NCBI RefSeq assembly: GCF_002946355.1
Contig: NZ_PKOZ01000001.1
Span: 605,931-669,930 of the forward strand
Source of the DNA: Pradoshia eiseniae
GTDB taxonomy: Bacteria > Bacillota > Bacilli > Bacillales > Pradoshiaceae
DNA length: 64,000 bases
Direction of reading: 5' to 3'
Each line of letters opens with the position of its first letter. Position 1 is the first letter of the stretch. The notes beneath the pieces were generated by a model. That model saw only the letters and a list, made by a program, of their open reading frames with translations, was not told the origin of the DNA and did not search any database. Position numbers and translations under genes: made by a program. Positions 1 to 7,242 of the stretch are shown piece after piece.

Positions 1-85
1 GGGCAGGCTGATGACAGCTCTTGCCGAAGGCGAGCTGGCTCAGCGCTTCCCCCACGGAAAGCGAGTCCATTCTGCCGAAAATAGT
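1..85 (-). repeat. Partial intergenic repeat of the Bacillaceae type
   Basis: Read on the minus strand, this edge sequence contains GGACTCGCTTTCCGTGGGG followed by GCGCTGAGCC and CTCG. That resembles a GC-rich dispersed repeat I recall from intergenic regions of many Bacillaceae genomes. It is truncated by the window start and I see no second copy inside the window. No open reading frame with a ribosome binding site covers it. The assignment rests on memory of the motif, not on a search. Confidence 0.35.
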
Positions 86-159
86 TTTCACGTCCAGTCC
101 AAATAGGGTGTTAGAGTATAAAAAACTATAGACCGAACTCCTTAATGGATTTTGTCTAC

Positions 160-193
160 AATTTGAAAGAAGCAGTCCCGTCATAGGACTGCT
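160..193 (-). terminator. Terminator after ypuA
   Basis: On the minus strand an 8-bp stem (AGCAGTCC with GGACTGCT, arms 171-178 and 186-193) is followed by a T-rich tail. It lies 13 bp past the ypuA stop codon. Confidence 0.65.
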
Positions 194-205
194 CCTCGAA
201 AGAAA

Positions 206-1078
206 TTATGAGAATAGTGCCTTAATCGCATCGATGAGAGATACGAAGAAGCTCTTCACCTTATCAAGGAAGGATTGTCCCTCTTCAGATTTCAGGAAGT
301 TGGTCACTTTCTCTTTAGCGGCGTTCAGCTGTTCGTTCACGGCGCCCCAGTCGATCCCTAAGTCTTGCAGCTTATTGAATAAATCGATTAAGCTTTGAAT
401 TTGGGCATCGGTTAAGTTGATATTAATCTGTTCAGCCGCTTGGATGATGATGGTGCGCAGCTCTTCGTCATTCGCAGGCGGATTTACAGCGATTTCTTCT
501 TTAATCGTTTCTACTAGCTTTGTTGCTTCCTCTGTGCCGATTTGGTCACCAAGCTTTGCTGTTTCAACCATCTCTTCGTTGGCCGCTTGCTTTTGCTCCT
601 CAGAGATTTTTGTATCGGTGGAAACTTCATAGGCTTTGATTAAGCCTGTTAACGCGGCTGTACCAGATACTTCAAATGGTGCGGTGACATAAATATCCGC
701 ATCCTTGATTCCTGCAGTCGCTAAGGCATTTTTGTACATATCTTCCGTAACCCAGGTAATGTTTTTGGTTTTGACATTAATTCCTGAACCGCTTTTGGCG
801 ATGGTGATGGAAGAAGAGGAAATCGCTTTTGTGCCGATTAAGCGGCTGGCGACCTTACCGTCAAGATAATTATGCTCTTCTTTGTTTGATACGGTAACGA
901 TATCTACGTTATCTGGTGCATCCATTTCAGCCAGCAATAATTTTTTCTGCTCTGCGGTTAAATTCTCGCCAAGTGTGACAACCATGTCGCCGCGCTGTAA
1001 GTCCGCGTGTGTGATGCCGGGAATCAAAAAACCTGCTATCAAGAAGGCAGACATCATTTGTGCAATCCATTTTTTCAT
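206..1078 (-). CDS. ypuA: Secreted DUF1002 protein YpuA
   Basis: This 290-residue protein has the length and sequence character of B. subtilis YpuA (DUF1002 family). Residues 1-25 form a typical Sec signal peptide: MKK, a hydrophobic stretch, then a cleavage site ending in THA. The mature part is acidic and ends in a hydrophobic tail. The biochemical role of the family is unknown to me. The ATG is preceded by AGGAGGTAA at ideal spacing. A sigma-M type promoter lies just upstream, in line with the envelope-stress control reported for ypuA in B. subtilis. The gene is monocistronic and faces away from ribT. Identification is confident; function is not. Confidence 0.9.
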   Translation of the reverse strand: MKKWIAQMMSAFLIAGFLIPGITHADLQRGDMVVTLGENLTAEQKKLLLAEMDAPDNVDIVTVSNKEEHNYLDGKVASRLIGTKAISSSSITIAKSGSGINVKTKNITWVTEDMYKNALATAGIKDADIYVTAPFEVSGTAALTGLIKAYEVSTDTKISEEQKQAANEEMVETAKLGDQIGTEEATKLVETIKEEIAVNPPANDEELRTIIIQAAEQININLTDAQIQSLIDLFNKLQDLGIDWGAVNEQLNAAKEKVTNFLKSEEGQSFLDKVKSFFVSLIDAIKALFS

Positions 1079-1103
1079 ATTTTATTACCTCCTGTTTGAA
1101 TTA

Positions 1104-1129
1104 GACGGATGAAATTTAAAAAGGTTTCA
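1104..1129 (-). promoter_or_regulatory. ECF sigma (sigma-M type) promoter of ypuA
   Basis: Minus-strand TGAAAC (1129-1124), a 16-bp spacer and CGTC (1107-1104) match the ECF sigma-M/W/X consensus exactly. It lies 26 bp upstream of the ypuA start codon. ypuA is a known sigma-M regulon member in B. subtilis, so sigma-M is the likeliest factor. Confidence 0.75.
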
Positions 1130-1252
1130 TTATTCGTTATTGGAAATTTTTTCGCAAAGTCATGAGGCAGAATTTCGTCTAATCCTAAAATTACTATACT
1201 CAAAAGCTATCCATTTTGAAAGGTAATTTTGACAAAAACGAAAACAAGACAG

Positions 1253-1281
1253 TTTACAGATGACCGTTCATTATGTATAGT
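1253..1281 (+). promoter_or_regulatory. Candidate sigma-A promoter for ribT
   Basis: TTTACA (1253-1258), a 17-bp spacer and TATAGT (1276-1281) give a good vegetative promoter reading towards ribT, with a leader of about 140 nt. No FMN riboswitch is visible in that leader, unlike the rib operon leader of B. subtilis. Confidence 0.5.
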
Positions 1282-1425
1282 AGGGTATCAGATAGAAAAT
1301 AGAAGAAAGAACGGATGTTTTAACACAGAAAATGGAATGAGTTGAATTTCTGGGTTAAAACGCGTATGATTAGGAAGATTGTGAAAAAAACAATTTTATA
1401 ATTCTCATTTGATGAGGGATCAATT

Positions 1426-1773
1426 ATGCTAATTAGGTACAAAAAAAGCTTTGAAAAAATTGCAATGGGATTATTATCATTCATGCCAGATGAAAAGGAT
1501 ATCAAGAAATTGCAGCAAAGCATGAAAAGCTACGAAACAGAAGAGAGCAAGCATTTATTCTTATGGAAAGAGGATGATGACTTCATCGGCTTGATTGGGA
1601 TAGAAGTCCATGGGAATACTGCTGTCCTTGTCGATGTTTCCGTTAATCCATCTCATCGCGGTCAAGGAGTGGGCCGGATGATGGTGACTAGCGTAAGGGG
1701 ATTTTATCCAGGCTATGAGTTTGATGCACGAAAAGAAACTGCCCAATTTTTAGCGAAATGCATGGATTGTTAA
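1426..1773 (+). CDS. ribT: GNAT-family protein RibT
   Basis: A 115-residue GNAT acetyltransferase-like protein. The acetyl-CoA site is visible as the VNPSHRGQGVGR stretch around residues 77-88, which carries the R/Q-G-x-G-R pattern. It resembles RibT, the last gene of the riboflavin operon in B. subtilis, whose substrate is not established. Here it stands alone: ribD, ribE, ribBA and ribH do not lie upstream, where the divergent ypuA is found instead. The start is the ATG after GATGAGGGATC, a weak ribosome binding site. A strong hairpin follows the stop codon. A generic GNAT enzyme is the alternative reading. Confidence 0.8.
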   Translation: MLIRYKKSFEKIAMGLLSFMPDEKDIKKLQQSMKSYETEESKHLFLWKEDDDFIGLIGIEVHGNTAVLVDVSVNPSHRGQGVGRMMVTSVRGFYPGYEFDARKETAQFLAKCMDC

Positions 1774-1796
1774 TCTAATAGACTGACATAAATAGA

Positions 1797-1832
1797 GAAA
1801 AGCCCGTTTGTCGCGGGCTTTTCTTTATTTTT
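1797..1832 (+). terminator. Terminator between ribT and ypuF
   Basis: A 10-bp stem (GAAAAGCCCG with CGGGCTTTTC) is followed by TTTATTTTT. The genes on either side converge, and the T-tract overlaps the ypuF stop codon, so the hairpin may serve both strands. Confidence 0.8.
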
Positions 1833-2346
1833 GACGCCGCATTTGCAGCTGCTTATTTCTCTCTTCAATAATGTCCGATCGGTCTCTCATTGTATGTCTG
1901 TGAATTAACTGACTGTCTGTGAGATTGCTTTTGTCTCCCCAAATTAAGCTCTGCCGCTTACATTCATTCTCGCATATGGAGGAAAGCTCAGAATCTGTAA
2001 TGGGGAGCATGAGGCTTTCATAAGGAATATTAGCATGGATTCGTTGGATGTAATCGTCCAGACTATCAGCCAATGCGAAAACATCGAGTCCGAGCTCAGC
2101 TGTTTCTTCCGCTCGCTTGGTCAGGATTTGCCGGGCTTTTACAAGTGTCCGCGCAGCTCCCGCGTGATTGCCCCGGCGGTAATGGTAGAGACCGACCGCT
2201 ATTTGAATGAGACCGACCCAGACGGAATCACGCCGAAGCGGGGGATGTTCTTTCCAGTATTCCTCCAGAATTTCGTGGCATTCAAAATAATCTCTTCGGC
2301 CATGGAATTCAACTAAGTATTGTATGTACTCGTCTGGATAGTTCAT
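1825..2346 (-). CDS. ypuF: DUF309 protein YpuF
   Basis: This 173-residue protein carries the DUF309 signature near its N terminus (HGRRDYFECHEILEEYW), a helical region with conserved His, Glu and Trp of unknown function. In B. subtilis ypuF lies directly upstream of scpA in the same direction; here it is on the opposite strand, separated by a YjcZ-type gene, so the block has been inverted. I chose the ATG at 2346 because GGAGAGG precedes it at good spacing. A TTG six codons upstream (2364) is possible but has weaker support. Confidence 0.85.
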   Translation of the reverse strand: MNYPDEYIQYLVEFHGRRDYFECHEILEEYWKEHPPLRRDSVWVGLIQIAVGLYHYRRGNHAGAARTLVKARQILTKRAEETAELGLDVFALADSLDDYIQRIHANIPYESLMLPITDSELSSICENECKRQSLIWGDKSNLTDSQLIHRHTMRDRSDIIEERNKQLQMRRQK

Positions 2347-2418
2347 CGTTCTTTTCCTCTCCAATCCTTTGGCAGATAGTACCTATACTATACCGGTAAT
2401 AACCGTCTAAGAAAAGAA

Positions 2419-2449
2419 ATAAAAACTGCCGGCTTCATACCGGCAGCTT
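2419..2449 (-). terminator. Terminator after the YjcZ-type gene
   Basis: Minus-strand stem CTGCCGG/CCGGCAG (2426-2432 with 2440-2446) is followed by TTTTTATTTC. It lies about 40 bp beyond the stop codon of the small gene at 2488-2589. Confidence 0.85.
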
Positions 2450-2487
2450 TTCAAGTGGTCTTGCCTGAATTGTTCATATTCAGGGTG

Positions 2488-2589
2488 TCAGCACCAGAAA
2501 GCCGCACCTACGATTACAAGCAAAATAAATAGTACGACAATCAACGCGAACCCGCTTCCAGCTCCTACAAATGCACCGCCATCTCCCAT
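2488..2589 (-). CDS. YjcZ-family sporulation small membrane protein
   Basis: A 33-codon gene beginning MGDGGAFVGAGSGFAL and continuing into a hydrophobic segment rich in Val, Ile and Leu, ending AAFWC. The Gly-rich start followed by one transmembrane segment and a short polar end is the hallmark of the YjcZ family of small sporulation proteins. AGGAGGA sits at ideal distance before the ATG, and a strong terminator follows, so this is a complete transcription unit. It is too short for ordinary ORF callers. The function of the family is poorly known, and membership is inferred from pattern. Confidence 0.8.
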   Translation of the reverse strand: MGDGGAFVGAGSGFALIVVLFILLVIVGAAFWC

Positions 2590-2760
2590 AGTTAAATCCT
2601 CCTCTTAAGCTTTTCTGTACATTGCATTGTATGACGAACGCACAGAGTTGTTTGGGCCACTGCCCACTTCTTTTAAATTTCTCCTCATACATGCTATTGG
2701 AAAGAGGCCAGACTTCATCTATACTAAAGGTAGTTTACTACGTAGGAGAGCCTGAAGATT

Positions 2761-3528
2761 ATGAGCTATAAGATTAAGATAGATGCTTTTGAAGGACCAT
2801 TAGACTTGTTATTGCATTTAATCAATCGGCTGGAGATCGATATTTATGATATTCCAGTCTCTGAGATAACTGAGCAGTATGTTTCTTACATACATACAAT
2901 GAAAGAGCTTGAACTCGATGTCGCAAGTGAATACCTCGTAATGGCAGCGACGCTTTTAGCAATCAAAAGCAAGATGCTGCTGCCTAAGCATGAAGATGAG
3001 TGGGATGCCGAGGAAGAGGAGTTCACCTATGAGGAAGACCCGCGTGATGAGCTTGTCATGCAGCTCCTTGAATATAAGAAATATAAAGAAGCCGCCGGCG
3101 AATTCAAAAATCTTGAGGCAGAAAGAGCGCTTATCTATACGAAACCGCCGATTGACCTCTCCCCTTATTCATCTGATGAAAAGGTGGAAAAGGCCGATTT
3201 GGACGTGAATATATACGATATGCTGGGTGCTTTCCAAAAGCTGCTGCGCAGGAAAAAACTGCAGAGGCCGTTGCAGACACGTATCACTAGACAGGAAATG
3301 TCTATTGAAAAACGCATCGGGGAGCTGCGTGAGACACTTCGGGCAGGGCGGAAGAAGGTAGCATTCAGTGCCCTTTTTGCTGACGACAGTAAAGAGCAGC
3401 TCGTCGTTACTTTTTTGGCCATTCTGGAGATGATGAAGCAGAATGAGGTCATCGTTGAACAAACTAATAATTTTGAGGATATTTTCATAGCATGGAAGCA
3501 GGGGGATTTAAACGTTGGAAATCATTAA
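2761..3528 (+). CDS. scpA: Segregation and condensation protein A
   Basis: This 255-residue kleisin begins MSYKIKIDAFEGPLDLLLHL, the diagnostic ScpA N-terminal motif. ScpA bridges the SMC heads and binds ScpB, forming the bacterial condensin that organises and segregates the chromosome. The N-terminal helical domain contacts the SMC neck, the middle (about residues 80-100) is very acidic, and the C terminus (about 170-250) forms a winged helix that closes the ring. The length is close to B. subtilis ScpA (about 251). A TAGGAGAG lies upstream at slightly long spacing. scpB overlaps the 3' end by 14 nt, which suggests translational coupling. Confidence 0.97.
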   Translation: MSYKIKIDAFEGPLDLLLHLINRLEIDIYDIPVSEITEQYVSYIHTMKELELDVASEYLVMAATLLAIKSKMLLPKHEDEWDAEEEEFTYEEDPRDELVMQLLEYKKYKEAAGEFKNLEAERALIYTKPPIDLSPYSSDEKVEKADLDVNIYDMLGAFQKLLRRKKLQRPLQTRITRQEMSIEKRIGELRETLRAGRKKVAFSALFADDSKEQLVVTFLAILEMMKQNEVIVEQTNNFEDIFIAWKQGDLNVGNH

Positions 3529-4093
3529 TTGGAAATCGATTTTAGAAGCATTACTTTTTGCGGCAGGGGATGAAGGATTATCCTTGCAGCAAATTGCAAG
3601 CGTGTTAGAAGTAAATGTCGAGGAGGCACGAGATATTGTGGCTGACCTGACACACGCTTATGTAAATGAAGATAGAGGGATTTACTTGGTTGAAATGGCC
3701 GGGGTTTATCAGCTTGCCACAAAAAAAGAGCATGCCCCGTATTTAAAAAAGCTAGTTGAATCCCCTTCGATACACACATTATCCCAGGCTTCGCTCGAAA
3801 CATTGGCGATTATTGCCTATAAACAGCCGATCACCCGTATTGAAATAGAAGCGATTCGAGGAGTAAAATCCGAACGTCCCATCCAGACGCTTGCATCTAA
3901 AGCGCTTATCAAGGAAGTAGGCAGAGCTGAAGGAGCTGGACGAGCCTATATATATGGCACAACATCAGAGTTTCTAGATTATTTTGGGCTAAAATCAATT
4001 GAGGATCTGCCGCCGATTGAGAATGATTTTGAAGAAGGATTTAATGATGAGGAAGCCGATTTATTTTTTCACAAATTCCAAGAGCTGGATTAA
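3515..4093 (+). CDS. scpB: Segregation and condensation protein B
   Basis: The 192-residue ScpB binds the central linker of ScpA as a dimer and completes the SMC-ScpA-ScpB condensin. Two winged-helix domains are expected; the conserved stretch TLSQASLETLAIIAYKQPIT lies near residues 88-107, followed by IRGVKSERPIQTL. The C-terminal tail is acidic, as in homologues. The start is a TTG at 3515 inside the end of scpA, preceded by a G-rich site (GGGGG). The overlapping arrangement is conserved across Firmicutes. Confidence 0.97.
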   Translation: MEIINWKSILEALLFAAGDEGLSLQQIASVLEVNVEEARDIVADLTHAYVNEDRGIYLVEMAGVYQLATKKEHAPYLKKLVESPSIHTLSQASLETLAIIAYKQPITRIEIEAIRGVKSERPIQTLASKALIKEVGRAEGAGRAYIYGTTSEFLDYFGLKSIEDLPPIENDFEEGFNDEEADLFFHKFQELD

Positions 4094-4113
4094 GTAAATC
4101 AGGAGGGGAAATA

Positions 4114-4470
4114 TTGAAAATCATTTCTAGTGCCGGTTACGAGTTGACCAAGGAAAAGCCAAATTCACCGGAGGATCTTTTTAATCGTTCGGTCGTTAAA
4201 TACAAGGAGGGCAGCCGCACTAAAGAGCTGCAAATCTTGTATGTACGTTACTTTGAGGAGTTGCTGGCGGAACGTCTATCTGTGGAATTAGCGGATTTCT
4301 TCGCGCGTCATAAGGTGAAGGATTGCTTAGCCTTGTTGTATTTAATGAAAAATACAGGTTTCTTGCCGATGAAAAAAGTGTATATAAACACGGAGAGTGA
4401 TTTTTTTAATATTTTTGAAGACCTGGATATTCAAGAGGTGGAACGAATTCTCGACGGAATTGGAGTATGA
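4114..4470 (+). CDS. Unrecognised 118-residue protein between scpB and ypuI
   Basis: I do not recognise this protein. It begins at a TTG preceded by AGGAGGGGAAATA, 20 bp after scpB, so it probably shares the scpAB transcript. No signal peptide or membrane segment is visible. The sequence is mixed-charge and probably helical: a Glu/Leu-rich stretch (YFEELLAERLSVELADFF) precedes a Leu/Met/Lys-rich part. B. subtilis has no gene here between scpB and ypuI as far as I recall. Codon use looks like the neighbours, and the ribosome binding site supports expression. It may be a lineage-specific small cytosolic protein. Confidence 0.75.
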   Translation: MKIISSAGYELTKEKPNSPEDLFNRSVVKYKEGSRTKELQILYVRYFEELLAERLSVELADFFARHKVKDCLALLYLMKNTGFLPMKKVYINTESDFFNIFEDLDIQEVERILDGIGV

Positions 4471-4591
4471 TGGTTTGTGAGGGAAACATTGATAATTCTC
4501 CCGGTATTCGGCAAATAAAGCATGACTTTTGTGCTAATCTGTAATAGAATATTCAGGAAGCAACGTTTCAAAATTAAGGGGAGGGTTCCGG

Positions 4592-5080
4592 TTGGGCAAT
4601 ACATTAGTGAAAAGCCAGTTGGAAGACGTAGCATCATATTTAGGAAAGACTGTACAAATCCTCGAAGCCTACTTGAATGATACTACGATGAATCGTTTAA
4701 TGAGTGAAAAGAGCGGAAATGAAGATTATTACAGAGGGTTATTAGCCTCGATTCGGAAACTGTGCGTTTATTGTGAAGAAAGCCTGGATGCATGCAAGAT
4801 CGTGCTTAAGAATGAGCCGTTTAATAAAGCTGCTGCAGAAAGAGTGCTTTACAGAGTATATCACCAATGCATTGAGGAGTATTTTGCCCCGAAAAGCGAC
4901 TTATGGTTTGAGGACAGCCGTTCAGCTTATACAGGCCGTAACTGCATTAAATTCAGGGATGAGGCTCCGAACAGCTTGAAAGACACCGTTAAAGACCTTG
5001 AATCAGATATGCAGAGAATGCGTGAGGATCTAGAGTATTATGAAACAGACTATAAAACCAAAATGGTTCAATCCAATTAA
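4592..5080 (+). CDS. ypuI: DUF3907 protein YpuI
   Basis: This 162-residue protein matches YpuI (DUF3907), found next to scpAB in Bacillus. It has no signal peptide or membrane helix and looks largely helical, with a possible coiled coil at the C terminus (about residues 130-155, rich in Asp, Glu, Met and Leu). The start is a TTG at 4592 after GGGGAGGG. A 120-bp gap separates it from the preceding small gene, and a strong terminator follows, so it ends the scp transcription unit or forms its own. Its function is unknown. Confidence 0.85.
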   Translation: MGNTLVKSQLEDVASYLGKTVQILEAYLNDTTMNRLMSEKSGNEDYYRGLLASIRKLCVYCEESLDACKIVLKNEPFNKAAAERVLYRVYHQCIEEYFAPKSDLWFEDSRSAYTGRNCIKFRDEAPNSLKDTVKDLESDMQRMREDLEYYETDYKTKMVQSN

Positions 5081-5128
5081 CTAACATTACGATTTTGAAT
5101 AGAAAGAAGCTTTATTTCTAATTTGCAG

Positions 5129-5160
5129 AGGCTCAGGATATTTAATCCTGAGCCTTTTTA
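5129..5160 (+). terminator. Terminator after ypuI
   Basis: An 11-bp stem (AGGCTCAGGAT with ATCCTGAGCCT) with a short AT loop is followed by TTTTTAT. Confidence 0.9.
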
Positions 5161-5234
5161 TATGGGCAGGAAAGTATCATAAAGCACCCCCTCTTTTGAA
5201 TAAACTGAATGAAAGATTCTATGGGGGTGATAGA

Positions 5235-6104
5235 TTGTCTGAATTTCAGGCATATGTGGATGATTTGGCTCACTGGGTATCGAGCTTGGAAAAATGGGCG
5301 GCGGCAATAGGAGAGACAGCCAGCCAGTCCTTGTCAGAAAGAATGGCAGATATGAATGCGTATATCCATCATCTCAACGAGCGGCAGCCGACAAATGAGG
5401 ATCTCATTAAACTCCAAACGATGGCAAAGCATTTAAATGGAGCCGTCGAACATATCAAGAATACGGAGGACTATGTGCCAACTGGGAAGCATGCTCTCCC
5501 TCCGCTGCCTTATCCATATGATGCACTTGAGCCTGTCATTAGCCGAGAAATCATGATGCTTCATCATACGGTTCATCACCAAGCCTATGTAGATGGGCTG
5601 AATAAAGCGGAAAACAAGATGAAGGAGGCCAGGGAGCAAAATAGCTATGAGTTATTAAAGCATTGGGAAAGAGAGGCTGCCTTTCATGGCTCTGGTCATT
5701 ATTTGCACACCATCTTTTGGTATAACATGAACCCAAACGGCGGAGGGGAACCAAAAGGGGAATTACTTGATTTGATTAAGCGGGACTTTGGCAGCTTCCC
5801 GATGTTTAAGAAGCAATTCTCTGAAGCGGCAAAAAAAGTTGAGGGTGTCGGCTGGGATTTGCTCGTTTGGTCTGCGAGAGCCCATCGTCTTGAGATTTTG
5901 CAATCTGAGCGCCATATGCTTTTGACGCAATGGGATACGATTCCGCTCCTTGTCATTGATGTGTGGGAGCATGCTTATTATTTACAGTATAAGGCTGATC
6001 GAGGGAAATATGTGGATAATTGGTGGGGGTTGGTTGATTGGCGTAATGTGAATGAACGATTCATGAAGGCAAGAGAGCTTGGATGGAAGATTTATCGGAA
6101 ATAA
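5235..6104 (+). CDS. sodF: Superoxide dismutase (Fe/Mn) with N-terminal extension, SodF-like
   Basis: About 90 residues of helical N-terminal extension precede a complete Fe/Mn superoxide dismutase domain. The metal ligands are visible in MLHHTVHH, in the His before TIFW, and as Asp and His in DVWEHAYY. The Gly-His two to three residues before the second His is more like Mn enzymes, but metal choice cannot be settled by eye. The layout matches B. subtilis SodF (about 281 residues); this one is 289. I chose the TTG at 5235 because GGGGGTG lies just upstream; a TTG at 5196 has no ribosome binding site. The gene sits between ypuI and dacB, where B. subtilis has none. Confidence 0.88.
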   Translation: MSEFQAYVDDLAHWVSSLEKWAAAIGETASQSLSERMADMNAYIHHLNERQPTNEDLIKLQTMAKHLNGAVEHIKNTEDYVPTGKHALPPLPYPYDALEPVISREIMMLHHTVHHQAYVDGLNKAENKMKEAREQNSYELLKHWEREAAFHGSGHYLHTIFWYNMNPNGGGEPKGELLDLIKRDFGSFPMFKKQFSEAAKKVEGVGWDLLVWSARAHRLEILQSERHMLLTQWDTIPLLVIDVWEHAYYLQYKADRGKYVDNWWGLVDWRNVNERFMKARELGWKIYRK

Positions 6105-6113
6105 CTTAAGAGA

Positions 6114-6165
6114 GGCTGACTGACGGATTCCTGCAGGAAACGCGAGTCAGCCTGTTTGATATTTG
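6114..6165 (+). terminator. Probable terminator after sodF
   Basis: The perfect 8-bp inverted repeat GGCTGACT/AGTCAGCC (6114-6121 with 6145-6152) encloses a second short palindrome (CCTGCAGG) and is followed by the T-rich TGTTTGATATTTG. The long loop makes it a weaker candidate. Confidence 0.5.
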
Positions 6166-6282
6166 CTTTAATGAGCTGATGTGTGCCAATTCTTTAAATA
6201 TGGTGCGGGAGGGAGGAAGAGTCCTTTTATATCCGCTCGCTTCTGCCAAATTGTATGGCGGGAGGTGTTTGCATCTGATGTT

Positions 6283-6936
6283 TTATGTATGCCATTGAAA
6301 TGTATTCTTTTCTATACAGATTGCTTCATTAGAGGTATTGATTATAATATCAAAAAACTGACTGTACGGATGCATAAACACTTCATACTGTATACGGCGT
6401 TCTTGATGGGAATTCCTTAAGAAATCTATATCGGCTCCGCGTTCAGCGATATCACGGCTTGATCTTCTCATCAATTCCGTTTCATCATCAGTATAGAAGA
6501 ATATTTTCAGATCAAATAAATTTGGATTAATAAATGCTGTGCTCATTCCTTCTACAATTGTTACTTTATTTTTTGAAGAAATGAACTTGCTTGTCGTGTA
6601 ATGCGTATCAATCGTATATAAACTCAAACCACCCCTAACCATCTGAACATCTCTTTCTAAGGAAGATAAATGATGCGCAGAAGGATGGCAAGCCGTCATT
6701 TTATATCGGTGATTTTTGTTTTTATATGTATAGTCGATTAATGTATGCTTTCGGACATTCGAACTAACAATATACGAATCTGTGTTCATATAATTCACTT
6801 CATTTTTATTTAACAGATTTACAAGCTTATTGGCAAATGTTGTTTTACCAGCAGCACCATGGCCTGAAATGCCAATAATAATCCTTTTATCAGTCAAATG
6901 AACCCAATTTACTATTTTCTCCGATAACTGTTCCAT
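6283..6936 (-). CDS. Uridine-kinase-like P-loop NTPase
   Basis: A 217-residue protein with a Walker A motif GHGAAGKTTF about residues 25-34, followed by a DSY segment and VEGMS near the middle, which is the arrangement of the uridine kinase / phosphoribulokinase family. Later come RSSRD and ERG segments compatible with a lid. It probably phosphorylates a small molecule, but the substrate is unknown. I chose the ATG at 6936, preceded by GGGGGAGA; an upstream in-frame ATG at 7020 lacks a ribosome binding site. The gene is monocistronic, points against its neighbours, and is AT-richer than they are, so it may be an acquired gene. Confidence 0.8.
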   Translation of the reverse strand: MEQLSEKIVNWVHLTDKRIIIGISGHGAAGKTTFANKLVNLLNKNEVNYMNTDSYIVSSNVRKHTLIDYTYKNKNHRYKMTACHPSAHHLSSLERDVQMVRGGLSLYTIDTHYTTSKFISSKNKVTIVEGMSTAFINPNLFDLKIFFYTDDETELMRRSSRDIAERGADIDFLRNSHQERRIQYEVFMHPYSQFFDIIINTSNEAICIEKNTFQWHT

Positions 6937-7242
6937 CATTCTCCCCCTTAATATATAGCCATAGTATGAACCATATTGATGGCGGAAATATCCCCTCTCT
7001 TTATTATAGATGAAATTCAAACTGGTGATGATGTGGGATTCCAGAAAGCCATCACAACGATTGTTTAGCTACCCCGTTATTTCCCTTTGAAGGCTTATTT
7101 GGATGTCCTTGAGTGTATGCATTTCTACTTGGGGCTTATCAAAGCATCAAGCAGATATCCCTCATTCAATCAACTACGAAAAAAGATTCTGTTTCCCTCA
7201 AAGGCTGCATAGACTTGTACTAAAATGCTGGAGAGGACGAGT

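Noticed and set aside
3165-3488. Minus-strand frames of about 100 codons inside scpA
   Set aside because: They are shadows of the strongly supported scpA frame and lack ribosome binding sites.
6181-6420. 79-codon plus-strand frame after sodF
   Set aside because: It overlaps the kinase-like gene on the opposite strand and has no ribosome binding site before its start.
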